Shown here in pieces: positions 9,907 through 19,500 of a stretch of DNA of 64,000 bases (its first letter is position 1; each line of letters opens with the position of its first letter). The stretch lies in NCBI RefSeq assembly GCF_900103125.1, contig NZ_FNJV01000003.1:558001-622000 (forward strand), in the 5' to 3' direction. A model generated the notes under the pieces. It saw only the letters and a list, made by a program, of their open reading frames with translations, was not told the origin of the DNA and did no database searches. A program made the translations under genes and the position numbers. This DNA comes from Mucilaginibacter sp. OK268 (GTDB lineage: Bacteria; Bacteroidota; Bacteroidia; Sphingobacteriales; Sphingobacteriaceae).

Positions 9907-10438
9907 TTTTTTTATCCTGATTTAAGTTTTGTATAGCGATATGCTGGAAGGGTATGCGGGTTACCAATGCGCAATGAATGTTGTCAAAAACCATAAGTAC
10001 ATTTTTGCCTTGTATCTGAACAACCTGGCCCGGTTGGTTAACAAATGCGCCTTGCTTTACCAACACGCGGTCGCCTATGGATATGCTTTGAAGGTTAATA
10101 ACCTCAACATCCCTGTAGATTGCTAAGTTTCTTTTGATTTCTTCAATTACCGTATCACTCACAACCGCGGGGTGCTGCATATAATAAACATATCCCATAA
10201 CACCTAAGCAGTAAAGTACTAACCCTTCTTCACGGAGATTAACCCTAACAAAAACATAGGAGCTAAACAATGGCAGGCTCACCTCCTTTTTGCGGTCAGC
10301 CCATTGATTTTGAACTTGCTTTAAGGGGCAATAGGATTCTATGCCCTGTCGCTGTAGTAACATGTCGACCTTTTTTTCCCATCGTGGCCGGGTATAAATA
10401 ACCAGCCATTTTTTTTCATTTAACTGTTTCGGATTCAT
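9893..10438 (-). CDS. UpxY-type transcription antiterminator (NusG paralogue)
   Basis: A 181-residue protein with an N-terminal NGN domain ([20 protein letters not shown], then [18 protein letters not shown] and [12 protein letters not shown]) and a C-terminal KOW-like segment ([21 protein letters not shown]). Proteins of this type (UpxY in Bacteroides, RfaH/LoaP elsewhere) load onto RNA polymerase in the leader of a polysaccharide operon and prevent premature termination. Unlike the Bacteroides arrangement, this gene is third, after the wza- and wzc-like genes, and has a 278-base leader of its own. It may therefore promote read-through into the nine or so sugar genes that follow; that role is inferred. 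Confidence 0.88.
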   Translation of the reverse strand: MNPKQLNEKKWLVIYTRPRWEKKVDMLLQRQGIESYCPLKQVQNQWADRKKEVSLPLFSSYVFVRVNLREEGLVLYCLGVMGYVYYMQHPAVVSDTVIEEIKRNLAIYRDVEVINLQSISIGDRVLVKQGAFVNQPGQVVQIQGKNVLMVFDNIHCALVTRIPFQHIAIQNLNQDKKNATK

Positions 10439-10477
10439 ATATCTGATTTGAAAATAACCGGAGTTTCGGGAGGTTCA

Positions 10478-10501
10478 ATAGCTTCGCCATATCACTTACA
10501 T
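10478..10501. repeat. Direct repeat, copy 1 (24 bp)
   Basis: It matches 10642-10665 at 23 of 24 positions in the same orientation, with starts 164 bases apart. The only difference is T versus C after CCATA. Nothing else in the window was seen to match it. Confidence 0.75.
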
Positions 10502-10641
10502 GATGCCATTGGTAAAACTGATTGCTATTTATTTAGGTCGTTGGCTAAGGCCAATCATGGTAAAGCGTTTTCTAACATCAGGTGGATTAAAGAATGTAAT
10601 CTCTATTTCACCCAATCATATGGCAGCGATGCCGGCTTGGT

Positions 10642-10665
10642 ATAGCTTCGCCATACCACTTACAT
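10642..10665. repeat. Direct repeat, copy 2 (24 bp)
   Basis: Partner of the copy at 10478-10501. It sits about 50 bases from the end of the Wzc-like gene. Same-orientation copies of this size could recombine to delete the segment between them. Confidence 0.75.
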
Positions 10666-10716
10666 AGCCCTTCTTTTTAAATATTAAATTTGAATTAGAT
10701 ACCAGGCAATAATTGT

Positions 10717-13020
10717 TTACTTACTGCCTTTTTCAGCAGCATAACCATAAGCATAAGCCTGGCGGTTCTCCTTTTTAGCATCATTAAAAACCACCATCAG
10801 GTTTTTAAATTTTCCATTATCATAAACATCCCTCAGAATATCTAACTGGTGCGTGTTTGTATAGTTATAACGAACCAGGTAAACACTCAGATCGGCATAT
10901 TGCGCTAAACTAAAAGCATCTGCAACAGCACCAACCGGCGATGTATCTATAATTAAATAATCAAATCTTTCTTTTGCCCAATCAAAAAGCATATCCATGC
11001 GGTCGTTCATGAGCAATTCTGCAGGATCCTGTGGTAAAGAACCACAGCCCATTACATATAAATTATCAGCATTAGGATACTGTTGGATACAATCATGCAA
11101 GTTGTCGGTATCCCCCTGCAGATAATCAGTGATACCTTTTTGCTGAAGCATATTCATTTTTTGCAACAGATCTGGCTTGCGTAAATCAAACTCAAGCATC
11201 AATACCCGTTTATTGAGTAGCGCAAGCGTTAACCCCAGGTTAATGCTAAAAAATGTTTTACCCTCCCCTTTCATACAGGAAGTCACCAGCATAACCTGAT
11301 TGGGCACATCTGGATTTAATACACCCAGATTTGTACGTATATACCTGAACAATTCGGAAATAGTTGAATGCTCACCCTTTTGTATGACTATTTGATTTTC
11401 AACTTCGTGATGATTTAATTCTCCCAAAACCCGAACACCCGATATATAACTTAAACTTGAGGGGTCTTTAACCTTTATATTCAACAGTTGCTGTGCGTAA
11501 ATAAGCAAAGCTGGTAATAGTAAGCCAACAATCCCCCCGCACAGGTACAGTAAAGAGGATTTAGGATACTCAGGAACAGAGTCATACGCCGGCTTATCAA
11601 TAACCTGTGAAGTTGGGATAGTTGCCGATAAAGACAAGGCTGTTTCTTCGCGTTTCTGCAATAAATACTGATACAAGGTTGTTTTAACACTTTGCTCGCG
11701 GCTACGCTGTAGAAGCCCGCGTTCCAACGCCGGTACTGAACGAACCCTGGAATCGTAATGAGCTGAATTCACTTTCAGATGATCATGCTCAATAATAAAT
11801 CCCTGTTTAATATTTATAAGGTTTTCTTTGATCTTTAACCGAAGGTCGGTTATCTGGTCACTCAAGTTTTCAACAAGGGGGTTACTTAAATTAGCACTAC
11901 TCAGCATCCTGTTTCGTTCCAGCTGCAAGTCGTTAAATCGGCTGATTAAAGTATTAAGCACAGGATCCTTTAATCCCATAGTGCTTGGAACGACATTAAA
12001 TTGATTGGCTGATTTATCTAAATATCTTTCAATAGACCGAACTATACCAAGCTGCACATCTGATGCCTCGAGTAATTGGTTATATTCTGCGGATTTTGTT
12101 AAGTTGAGCTGAGCGCCGGTACTTGCATCGGCCGCCTCATTTTGTTGCTTATAAACCTCTATTCCTCCTTCTGCATTAGAAAGATCCTGCTCCATATCCT
12201 TAAGCCGTTTATCAATAAATAAAATGGTATTTACGGCTATTACATTTTTTTTCTCAACGTTTTCGGTGTTATAGGTATTAATAAGCTTGGTGAGTATATC
12301 CACCCCCCTGGAAGGTACAGGATCAGTAAGGCTTAAAATAACTGTATTTGATTCCTTTACTACCGGATTTACGTTTAGTTTTCCCGCGCTATAAGTGGCA
12401 GCCAGTTTATATAAATCCTTAAACTGTATTTGTACTGGCCCATATGTGCTTAAAAACGCCGGGCCTTTATCTACTTTAAATACAAAATCGGAATGCTGTA
12501 TCTGTTGACCATAACGATATACCCATCCTACAATACCTTCTTGTAACAGGAAAGTATGATCTGATATACCTTTTATTTGGAGTTTTTTAAGGTAAGCGCC
12601 ATTGTTTAGCTTTTTAACAGAAATTTTAAACGGTAATTCATCTGCATAAAGTTCACGGGTTTTGAACCCCTGTGAATAGAAATAAGATATATCCAGATTA
12701 AGGTCTTTTAGTGCTTTATAGATCAAATCTTTGGATCTTAAAATCTCCATTTCATTATCTACAGTTTTGGGTTCCTGAAACATATTAAGATCGCTAAAGG
12801 CTGTGGCTTTTAGGATGCCGTCTCCTTTTTTATCATCAGGTATTAATAAGGTGCTGCTTATTTTATATAAAGGCGTTGCATAGTCCAGATAAAACCACAC
12901 CACAGCCATACTTATACTCAATGTGATCAAAAATAAATACCATCGTTTTGAATATGGCATAAGCTTTTCCCTGAAATTATCGGGACGTACAGCTGATTTT
13001 GAACTGAAATTTGAAGCCAT
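10717..13020 (-). CDS. Wzc-like polysaccharide co-polymerase / BY tyrosine autokinase
   Basis: A 767-residue inner-membrane protein that combines a Wzz-type chain-length domain with a cytoplasmic tyrosine kinase. A first membrane span (about residues 26-48) precedes a long periplasmic domain with coiled-coil character (about 270-470). A second span (about 500-520) follows. The kinase has Walker A KGEGKTFFSINLG (near 585), the A' motif LEFDLRKPDL (near 610) and Walker B YLIIDTSPVG (near 695). The C-terminus has a tyrosine cluster, Y756, Y758 and Y760, the usual autophosphorylation site. It works with the Wza-like protein encoded 39 bases upstream to control chain length and export. Confidence 0.93.
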   Translation of the reverse strand: MASNFSSKSAVRPDNFREKLMPYSKRWYLFLITLSISMAVVWFYLDYATPLYKISSTLLIPDDKKGDGILKATAFSDLNMFQEPKTVDNEMEILRSKDLIYKALKDLNLDISYFYSQGFKTRELYADELPFKISVKKLNNGAYLKKLQIKGISDHTFLLQEGIVGWVYRYGQQIQHSDFVFKVDKGPAFLSTYGPVQIQFKDLYKLAATYSAGKLNVNPVVKESNTVILSLTDPVPSRGVDILTKLINTYNTENVEKKNVIAVNTILFIDKRLKDMEQDLSNAEGGIEVYKQQNEAADASTGAQLNLTKSAEYNQLLEASDVQLGIVRSIERYLDKSANQFNVVPSTMGLKDPVLNTLISRFNDLQLERNRMLSSANLSNPLVENLSDQITDLRLKIKENLINIKQGFIIEHDHLKVNSAHYDSRVRSVPALERGLLQRSREQSVKTTLYQYLLQKREETALSLSATIPTSQVIDKPAYDSVPEYPKSSLLYLCGGIVGLLLPALLIYAQQLLNIKVKDPSSLSYISGVRVLGELNHHEVENQIVIQKGEHSTISELFRYIRTNLGVLNPDVPNQVMLVTSCMKGEGKTFFSINLGLTLALLNKRVLMLEFDLRKPDLLQKMNMLQQKGITDYLQGDTDNLHDCIQQYPNADNLYVMGCGSLPQDPAELLMNDRMDMLFDWAKERFDYLIIDTSPVGAVADAFSLAQYADLSVYLVRYNYTNTHQLDILRDVYDNGKFKNLMVVFNDAKKENRQAYAYGYAAEKGSK

Positions 13021-13059
13021 AATCTAAGATTTTTAATATGGGCAATAGTTATAATGATT

Positions 13060-13815
13060 CTACCTCTTTAGCAATACAGCAACCAAAACAGCAGCAGCTG
13101 ATATAGAAGCTATGATCATAGGCATTATCCGGGTATTGGTACTAAATTCTACAGCTTTTGACCGATCGGGTTCAACATATACAACATCATTCTGCCGGAG
13201 ATTGAAGTATGGTGAATTCATGGTTTCCTGCTGATTCAGGTTAAGTCTTTTCATAACCTTATGACCATCTTCATTACGAATGATCAATACATTATCCCGT
13301 TTACCATATACGGTCATATCTCCCGCCATTCCAAGCGCCTCCAGGAGGTTTACTTTTTCATCAGTTATGGTAAATGTGGAGGGTTTATTCACTTCACCTA
13401 TTACAGTAATTTTGAAATTAGTGATCTGAACCTCTATTTCCGGATTTTTCACATACTTAACTAATGCAGAGGCGATGCCTTTTTCAGCTTCTTCAACGGT
13501 TAAGCCTTCTATCTTATAATCGCCTATTAATGGTAAGTGTATCGTGCCATTCTTACTAACCCTGTAGCCTTTTAATGATGCATTTGAAGGGTCGTTTTTG
13601 TTACCGGCAAACAGGGTGTTAGATTCGGGGTTTGAACTGTTCATTGTGACACTAACAATGTCATTCAGACGGATAACGATATCGTTGTTTTGTTCATCTT
13701 TTGTAATTGTGGCATTGGCCATATTACTAAAATAAACCAGGTCTCTTCGGGGTGCACAGGCGCTTATTACAAAAACCAATAAGACGCATATTCGTGATAG
13801 TACTTTTATAGTCAT
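13060..13815 (-). CDS. Wza-like polysaccharide export lipoprotein
   Basis: A 251-residue outer-membrane export protein. The signal peptide ends in the lipobox ISAC (lipidated Cys about residue 20), followed by PRRDLVYFSNM. A Poly_export domain (about 45-125, with GYRVSKNGTIHLPLIGDYKI) and one SLBB domain (about 130-215, with GEVNKPSTFTI) follow. The C-terminus has a hydrophobic segment (IIASISAAAVLVAVLL), which fits an export protein with a membrane-spanning end. It is the first gene of the operon. A good TAnnTTTG promoter box lies 47 bases upstream of the start codon. Confidence 0.9.
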   Translation of the reverse strand: MTIKVLSRICVLLVFVISACAPRRDLVYFSNMANATITKDEQNNDIVIRLNDIVSVTMNSSNPESNTLFAGNKNDPSNASLKGYRVSKNGTIHLPLIGDYKIEGLTVEEAEKGIASALVKYVKNPEIEVQITNFKITVIGEVNKPSTFTITDEKVNLLEALGMAGDMTVYGKRDNVLIIRNEDGHKVMKRLNLNQQETMNSPYFNLRQNDVVYVEPDRSKAVEFSTNTRIMPMIIASISAAAVLVAVLLKR

Positions 13816-13861
13816 GAGTGATAAGTATGAGCGTTTGTTTATCTTGGTTTGATTTACATAT

Positions 13862-13869
13862 CAAATGTA
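13862..13869 (-). promoter_or_regulatory. Candidate Bacteroidota -7 promoter box (TACATTTG) for the exopolysaccharide operon
   Basis: On the minus strand the sequence reads TACATTTG, a full match to the Bacteroidota -7 consensus TAnnTTTG, about 47 bases before the Wza-like start codon. No convincing -33 TTTG is present at the usual distance, so activation by a regulator is possible. Confidence 0.5.
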
Positions 13870-14252
13870 TCTATTTGAAAAACAATATAGTGCATGATTT
13901 TTATGATTGAATTTCAATTGTAAACAAAGTGTATATTTTCACACAAAATGTAAAAATATACTTGATGAAGTTTACAGAACATGTAAAACTGTTGTAAAAA
14001 AGCTACGGCAGATCTTGAATAATTTACGGCGATTATTTTTATAAATACGGGCTTTTAGCAAAGCTTTTTTATTTAATAAAAAATAGTTAAATAATCCATC
14101 ATAATAGAATCGAATTATTTCAAAATAACGGCAAACTAAATTGGTGAATTGGCAACTGCACAATGAGTTATATATTCAAATAAATGGCACAGAAAACCTT
14201 GTTTTAAAGATTGTGCCATGCGCATTTTTGGAAAGGAAATAGCTGTTAAAAA

Positions 14253-14284
14253 AAATGCTAAGAATAAATATATTCTTAGCATTT
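14253..14284 (-). terminator. Rho-independent terminator of glmS
   Basis: A perfect 14-bp stem (AAATGCTAAGAATA paired with TATTCTTAGCATTT) with a four-base loop lies about 75 bases past the glmS stop. On the minus strand a run of five T follows the stem. Confidence 0.75.
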
Positions 14285-14357
14285 AACGTGGTATTTGTGA
14301 GATTAGTTGATAAACTATAGGGATGGTGCTTTTAACTATTTTATTAGATGATGTAAC

Positions 14358-16196
14358 TCATTCCACCGTAACAGATTTAGCCAGATTACGAGGTTGATCT
14401 ACATTGCAGCCCCGCATTACCGCAACATGATAAGCAAGTAACTGTAAGGGAATAATAGCCAAAAGAGGTAAAAAGGCTTCGTCTGCGTCAGGTATTTCAA
14501 TACAGTAATCAACCATTTTTCCAATTTCTTTATCCCCGGCTGTTACGATAGCAATAACGATCCCTTTACGCGCTTTAACTTCTTGTATATTGCTAATCAC
14601 TTTCTCGTAGGATGAGTTTTTAGTCGCAATTACAACAACAGGCATCTCTTTATCAATTAATGCAATCGGCCCGTGTTTCATTTCAGCAGCCGGATAACCC
14701 TCCGCATGAATATAAGAGATCTCTTTTAATTTTAAAGCGCCTTCCAAAGCAACAGGAAAACCACTACCTCTTCCCAGGAACAGGCAATTTCTTGAATCTT
14801 TAATTTTAGCAGCTATATTCTTAATCAAATTATTAGTAGCCAAAACCGTTTGTATTTTATCGGGAATGCTATCCAATTCTGTTAAAAGACTGGTTAGTTT
14901 TGATACAGTTAGCGTACCCTTCTGTTGTGCGATATAAAAGGCCAGTAAAGTTAAAACCGTTACCTGTGCAGTAAAGGCCTTCGTTGAGGCCACTCCTATT
15001 TCAGGGCCGGCATGCGTATAAACACCAGCATGCGTAATACGTGGTATAGATGAACCTACTACATTACAAATTCCAAAAATTGTTGCCCCTTTTTCTTTTG
15101 CTATTTCGATAGCAGCCATGGTATCGGCAGTCTCGCCTGATTGTGATATCGCTATTACAATGTCTTTTTCAGTAATAATAGGGTTACGATATCTAAATTC
15201 AGAAGCATACTCTACCTCAACTGGTATACGGGCATATTCCTCTATCAAATATTCACCGGTTAAACCTGCATGCCAGGATGTACCGCACGCTATGATGATG
15301 ATGCGTTCAATATTTTTTAGCTTATCCGCATATTCTTTAATACCCCCTAATTCTATTTTACCTTCCTCGGCATTAATACGACCGCGCATACAATCTCTTA
15401 TAGATCGTGGTTGTTCGTATATTTCCTTTAACATAAAATGATCGAAGCCGCCTTTTTCAAGCTCCTCCAGTTTTAACTCCAACTCCTGAACCAACGGGGT
15501 CTGAATTACATTGTCCAGGCGCTTAACCAGTAAAGCATCCCGTTTTATCAATGCTATTTCATTATCTTTTAAATAAATAACATTCTTAATGTATTCTACA
15601 ATAGGAGTTGCATCTGATGCAATAAAGTATTCTCCCTCACCTATACCGATAACCAGCGGACTACCTTTTCTGGCGGCAATTAACTGATCGGGGTTTTCCC
15701 TATCCATAATTACTATAGCATATGCACCGATTACAGTATTCAAAGCCAGGCGAACAGCTTCTAACAGATCTATTTGTTCGATTCCTTGTATCTCTTCTAT
15801 CAAGTGGATCAACACTTCTGTATCTGTATCACTTTCGAACTGATGACCACGATTAAGTAGTTCTTCTTTAAGCGTGGCATAATTTTCAATTATCCCGTTG
15901 TGAATAATATATAAACGTTTATCATTAGAACTATGTGGATGTGAATTAATGTCCGAAGGTTCTCCATGTGTTGCCCATCGGGTATGCCCCATGGCTACCC
16001 TTCCGCTCCTATCCTGGTTTCTTGTAAAATCCTCCAAAAAAGCCACTTTCCCTGCTTTCTTGTAAATACTAAATCCATTATCATTTATAATGGAAATACC
16101 TGCGCTATCATAACCGCGGTATTCTAATCTTTTTAAACCTTTAATTACAATGGGCCATGCTTCACGGAACCCGATATAACCTACAATTCCACACAT
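14358..16196 (-). CDS. glmS: Glutamine-fructose-6-phosphate aminotransferase (isomerizing)
   Basis: A 612-residue, full-length GlmS. After removal of Met the N-terminal Cys2 (MCGIVGYIG) is the glutaminase nucleophile. HTRWATHGEPSDINSHPH and HNGIIENY complete the amidotransferase domain (1-240). Two SIS sugar-isomerase domains follow, with SQSGETADT (about 350) and GRGSGFPVALEGALKLKE, and the C-terminus is the usual NLAKSVTVE. It makes glucosamine-6-phosphate, the entry to UDP-GlcNAc for peptidoglycan, lipopolysaccharide and the exopolysaccharide of the adjacent operon. It has its own terminator, so it is probably not part of that operon. No glmS ribozyme is expected in this phylum and none was recognised. 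Confidence 0.97.
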   Translation of the reverse strand: MCGIVGYIGFREAWPIVIKGLKRLEYRGYDSAGISIINDNGFSIYKKAGKVAFLEDFTRNQDRSGRVAMGHTRWATHGEPSDINSHPHSSNDKRLYIIHNGIIENYATLKEELLNRGHQFESDTDTEVLIHLIEEIQGIEQIDLLEAVRLALNTVIGAYAIVIMDRENPDQLIAARKGSPLVIGIGEGEYFIASDATPIVEYIKNVIYLKDNEIALIKRDALLVKRLDNVIQTPLVQELELKLEELEKGGFDHFMLKEIYEQPRSIRDCMRGRINAEEGKIELGGIKEYADKLKNIERIIIIACGTSWHAGLTGEYLIEEYARIPVEVEYASEFRYRNPIITEKDIVIAISQSGETADTMAAIEIAKEKGATIFGICNVVGSSIPRITHAGVYTHAGPEIGVASTKAFTAQVTVLTLLAFYIAQQKGTLTVSKLTSLLTELDSIPDKIQTVLATNNLIKNIAAKIKDSRNCLFLGRGSGFPVALEGALKLKEISYIHAEGYPAAEMKHGPIALIDKEMPVVVIATKNSSYEKVISNIQEVKARKGIVIAIVTAGDKEIGKMVDYCIEIPDADEAFLPLLAIIPLQLLAYHVAVMRGCNVDQPRNLAKSVTVE

Positions 16197-16440
16197 AAGG
16201 GTTGGTTGTTTTTTATTGTTAAAAAAAATTAAATATCCCTACCTTTTATGAGCTTTGTCGTGATATTTATCACTATTAATAATGAGATTGATCACACTAC
16301 TTTTAATCTTGTATTAGACATTTCTTAAATCTTTTGGTAAAATGCAAATCAAGTTGTTTTTTAATGAATATAAGGATCATCCATTTTATCGGGAGATTAC
16401 TGAAAAAAATCTTATAATTTCAAATGGCTGCTACACCATC

Positions 16441-16470
16441 CAAAACCGAACGGCCCAATGTTCGGTTTTG
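16441..16470. promoter_or_regulatory. Perfect 11-bp inverted repeat between divergent genes
   Basis: CAAAACCGAAC pairs exactly with GTTCGGTTTTG across an 8-base spacer. It lies about 245 bases upstream of glmS and about 90 bases upstream of the fusion gene. It could be an operator or an RNA hairpin at the 5' end of a transcript. The TTTTG tail is too short for a confident terminator. Confidence 0.45.
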
Positions 16471-16520
16471 TTACAGCACAATATTTCATTTTATATAATT
16501 TTTTATATATCAATAAGTTA

Positions 16521-16528
16521 TAAGTTTG
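16521..16528 (+). promoter_or_regulatory. Candidate -7 promoter box (TAAGTTTG) for the AraC-permease fusion gene
   Basis: The eight bases match TAnnTTTG and lie 29 bases upstream of the TTG start. The expected -33 region is only T-rich, without a clean TTTG. Confidence 0.4.
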
Positions 16529-16556
16529 GAACAGCGATTGCTTTTAAATACTTCAA

Positions 16557-19500
16557 TTGAATACTTATACTTTCCATATTAATATCTACGACCTGGCTTT
16601 CCTGGGAGCGATATTTATTGGGCTCTCTTTTGCGCTGCAGCTGTGGTTCACCAAAAGGATCAACCGGGCTGCAAACCGCTTCTTGAGTTTGGCCCTCGCG
16701 GTGATGGCGCTGCGACTGCTTTGGGAACTGGGCAGAGACATCGGTCTTGAAGCCTATTTTTCTCATTGGAGCTGGCTGCCGCTGCATTTCTCACTTGCGT
16801 TTGGCCCCCTTATTTTCTTTTACGTGCTTAAAATAACCCGGCCGGAATATAAATTCCGGTCAAATGATCTGCTGCATTTTAGTCCATTGCTACTGGAATT
16901 GACTGCCCAGGCATTGGAAGTTATGGATAGTATAAAAACCGGCGCAGCTATTGATGAAACGCCAACCTTTCATTTGCTGAACCCTATATTACAATTGCTG
17001 ATGTTTATTTCAGTCAGTACCTACCTGTACGCGTCTTATAGGCTGATAGAACGCTTTTACCGGGGTATGAAATTTAACAGGGGCGATAGGTACCGTTACG
17101 AATTGCGCTGGCTGCAAAATTTATTGATGGTTTTTGGCTTGTTATGGCTATTGTGGATACCTTTTACAGCCGCAAACTATTTTTATTACCACTACCAATT
17201 AAGCGCACATGCTTATTATCCTTTATATCTTCTTTTAGTGGTAATGACCATCTGGATAGCGGCTGTGGCTTTTTTAAGACAAGAGGCCGGCATGCGGGTC
17301 GCACCCCCTCTGTTTTTAAAGCCGGCGCTTCCTGCAGAAATGAAGCAAATGGGTATTTGGTTAAAGAAAGCCGTGCAAGCAAACCTGTATTACCAGGACC
17401 CGGAACTAAGCTTAAACTCACTGGCCGAAAAGCTGGAGATGACTCCCCATGAATTATCCCGGATCATTAACACCGTGCTCAAAAAAAGCTTCAACGATTT
17501 TATCAATGAATATCGCGTACAGGAGGCGGCCCGAAAAATGCAGGACCCTGCTTATGATCACCTTACCCTCCTGGGCATTGCATTTGAATCGGGCTTCAAT
17601 TCCCAAAGCACTTTTAGTCGCATTTTCAAACAAATGACCGGGAAAAGCCCGCTGCAACATAAAAATGAGCTAAAAAAAGAGTACCCATCTTATAATCTGG
17701 GAAGCCAATCCCAACTTGTGCCGGTAATATTGCATCGTGAAACCACTCGTAAGTGGTCTTATGAAAAATTAAACGGCAATTATATGTTTAAGAACTATTT
17801 GAAAATAGCAAGGCGCAGCCTGGTACGTAATAAAAGCTATACCATTATTAATATTACTGGTTTGGCTGTTGGTATTGCCGTTTGTATGGTGATCTTTATC
17901 ATTATACAATATCAAACAAGCTTCGATACTTTTCACTCCAAAAAAGATCGCATCTATCGGGTGTTAACCGAATATCATCACGCCGAATCAGCAAATATTT
18001 CTTATGGGAAAGACATCCCTTTTCCAATGCCGCTGGGATTAAAAACGGCTTTTCCTCAGGTAGAACAGGTAGCCCCGATTTTTGCGAGCCACGATGATCA
18101 GTTACAGGTACTTGATGTTAACGGAACCACTGTAAAAAATTTCAAAGAGCAGCGCGGTGTATTTTTTGCGGGGCCTTCATTCTTTAAAATATTTGATTAC
18201 CCGCTGCTTGCCGGCTCCTACGCCTCATTAAAAGATCCAAACAATGTATTGCTTACCAAAGAGATCGCGGAGAAATATTTCGGCGACTGGAAAACAGCAA
18301 TAGGCAAAACCATTAAACTGCAAGTAGGCGGCTACATATTCGAGCACGGTACAGATGTGTTGAAAGTTTCGGGTATCCTTGCCACCATACCGGCAAATAC
18401 CGACTTTCAGCTAAAATTGGTTGTGGCCTTTGGAACAAGTTTTACGGGAAGTTACCTGCAAAAATCTACCGATTGGGCTCAAACGGTAGCTGATTTTGGC
18501 TGCTACATTTTGTTGCCGCCGGGTATTTCTGCTGACAATTTTAATCAACAATTAAGAGCGTATTCACGAAAAGCGGAATCTTCCGACAATAAGGATAGTC
18601 ATATTATACAATCATTAAGCGCGGTGCATTATGATGCAGGAGCAGGTAACTACAGCAACAAAATAATCAGTCATAAACTGCTCAATGTATTGTGGCTCAT
18701 CGCAGCGTTTATCCTGTTAATTGCTTGCGTAAACTTTATCAACCTCTCTACGGCACAAGCTGTTAACAGGGCAAAGGAGGTTGGCGTAAGAAAAGTTTTG
18801 GGGAGTAGTAAATCTCAATTACAGATCCAATTCATTGTTGAAACATTTTTGATAGTTACAAGTGCCGTAATATTGGCAGCGGGTATTACAATTTTGGCAT
18901 TGCCTTATATAAACCGGCTTTTAGAGCTTACACTTTCATTCAACATATTCAGCAACCCTGCAATTATCCTGTTTCTGTTGATTGTAACTATTATGGTAAC
19001 CGCATTCGCCGGTTTTTATCCTGCTATTGTTTTATCACGTTTCAATCCTGTTAATGCTTTGCAACGTAAGCTCACATCAAATAACTCTCAGGGAATTTCA
19101 TTACGAAGAGGATTGGTAGTGTTTCAATTCATCATTGCACAGGCACTCATTATCGGAACACTCGTTATTGTAAGGCAAATGAATTATTTTATGGATCAAC
19201 CCTTAGGGTTCGATAAAGAGGCCATCGTCAATGTTCCGTTCCGCGTAGATAGTCTTCGTCTTAGCAGACTGGATTATTTAAAAAAACAGTTATTGACGAT
19301 TAATGGTGTGCAAACAGTAAGCTACAGTTCCAACACTCCGGTTGAAGATGCTAATGATATGTGGAGCACGCTCAAATTTAACCATGCCGCAAAAGAAACA
19401 GATTTTAAAGCTATTACCAAATTCGCCGACAACGAATATGTGCCTGCTTACAAATTGACTTTAATAGCCGGAAGAAATATACAACCCTCTGATACAACAA

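Larger units (their letters stand above)
10439..10716. other. 278-base leader between the Wzc-like and UpxY genes, with a near-perfect direct repeat
   Basis: This is the only large gap inside the exopolysaccharide operon. It contains two copies of a 24-base direct repeat that differ at one base (10478-10501 and 10642-10665; core ATAGCTTCGCCATA). A plus-strand frame through the segment encodes IASPYHLH in both copies, and the one difference (TAT/TAC) is silent in that frame. No recognisable gene is present. It may be the untranslated leader on which UpxY acts, or the scar of an older coding or mobile sequence. Confidence 0.4.
13816..14357. other. Intergenic region between the Wza-like gene and glmS
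   Basis: The 542 AT-rich bases contain the -7 box described separately. A 9-bp inverted repeat, GTATATTTT / AAAATATAC (13931-13939 and 13953-13961), lies about 60 bases further upstream and is a possible operator. There is also an 8-bp stem ATGGCACA / TGTGCCAT near 14184-14219, and the glmS terminator. No coding region is supported; the 63-codon minus frame at 13972-14163 has no recognisable features. Confidence 0.55.
16197..16556. other. Divergent intergenic region between glmS and the AraC-permease fusion gene
   Basis: The 360 bases hold a perfect 11-bp inverted repeat (16441-16470) and a TAnnTTTG box for the plus-strand gene, both listed separately. A 72-codon plus-strand frame (16342-16560) has no recognisable product, and its end overlaps the start of the fusion gene, so it is not called. 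Confidence 0.5.

Noticed and set aside
10448..10645. 65-codon plus-strand frame between the Wzc-like and UpxY genes
   Set aside because: It lies on the strand opposite to the operon, has no recognisable domain or ribosome-binding site, and covers the direct-repeat region.
10478..10665. CRISPR-like array from the 24-bp repeats
   Set aside because: There are only two copies, with 140 bases between them, and no cas genes in the window.
13862..13961. Possible invertible promoter for the exopolysaccharide operon, as in Bacteroides capsules
   Set aside because: The only inverted repeat (9 bp) lies upstream of the promoter box and does not flank it, and no invertase gene is present.
16197..16470. 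glmS ribozyme or riboswitch upstream of glmS
   Set aside because: That ribozyme is known from Gram-positive bacteria, and the hairpin here is isolated and about 245 bases away from the start codon.
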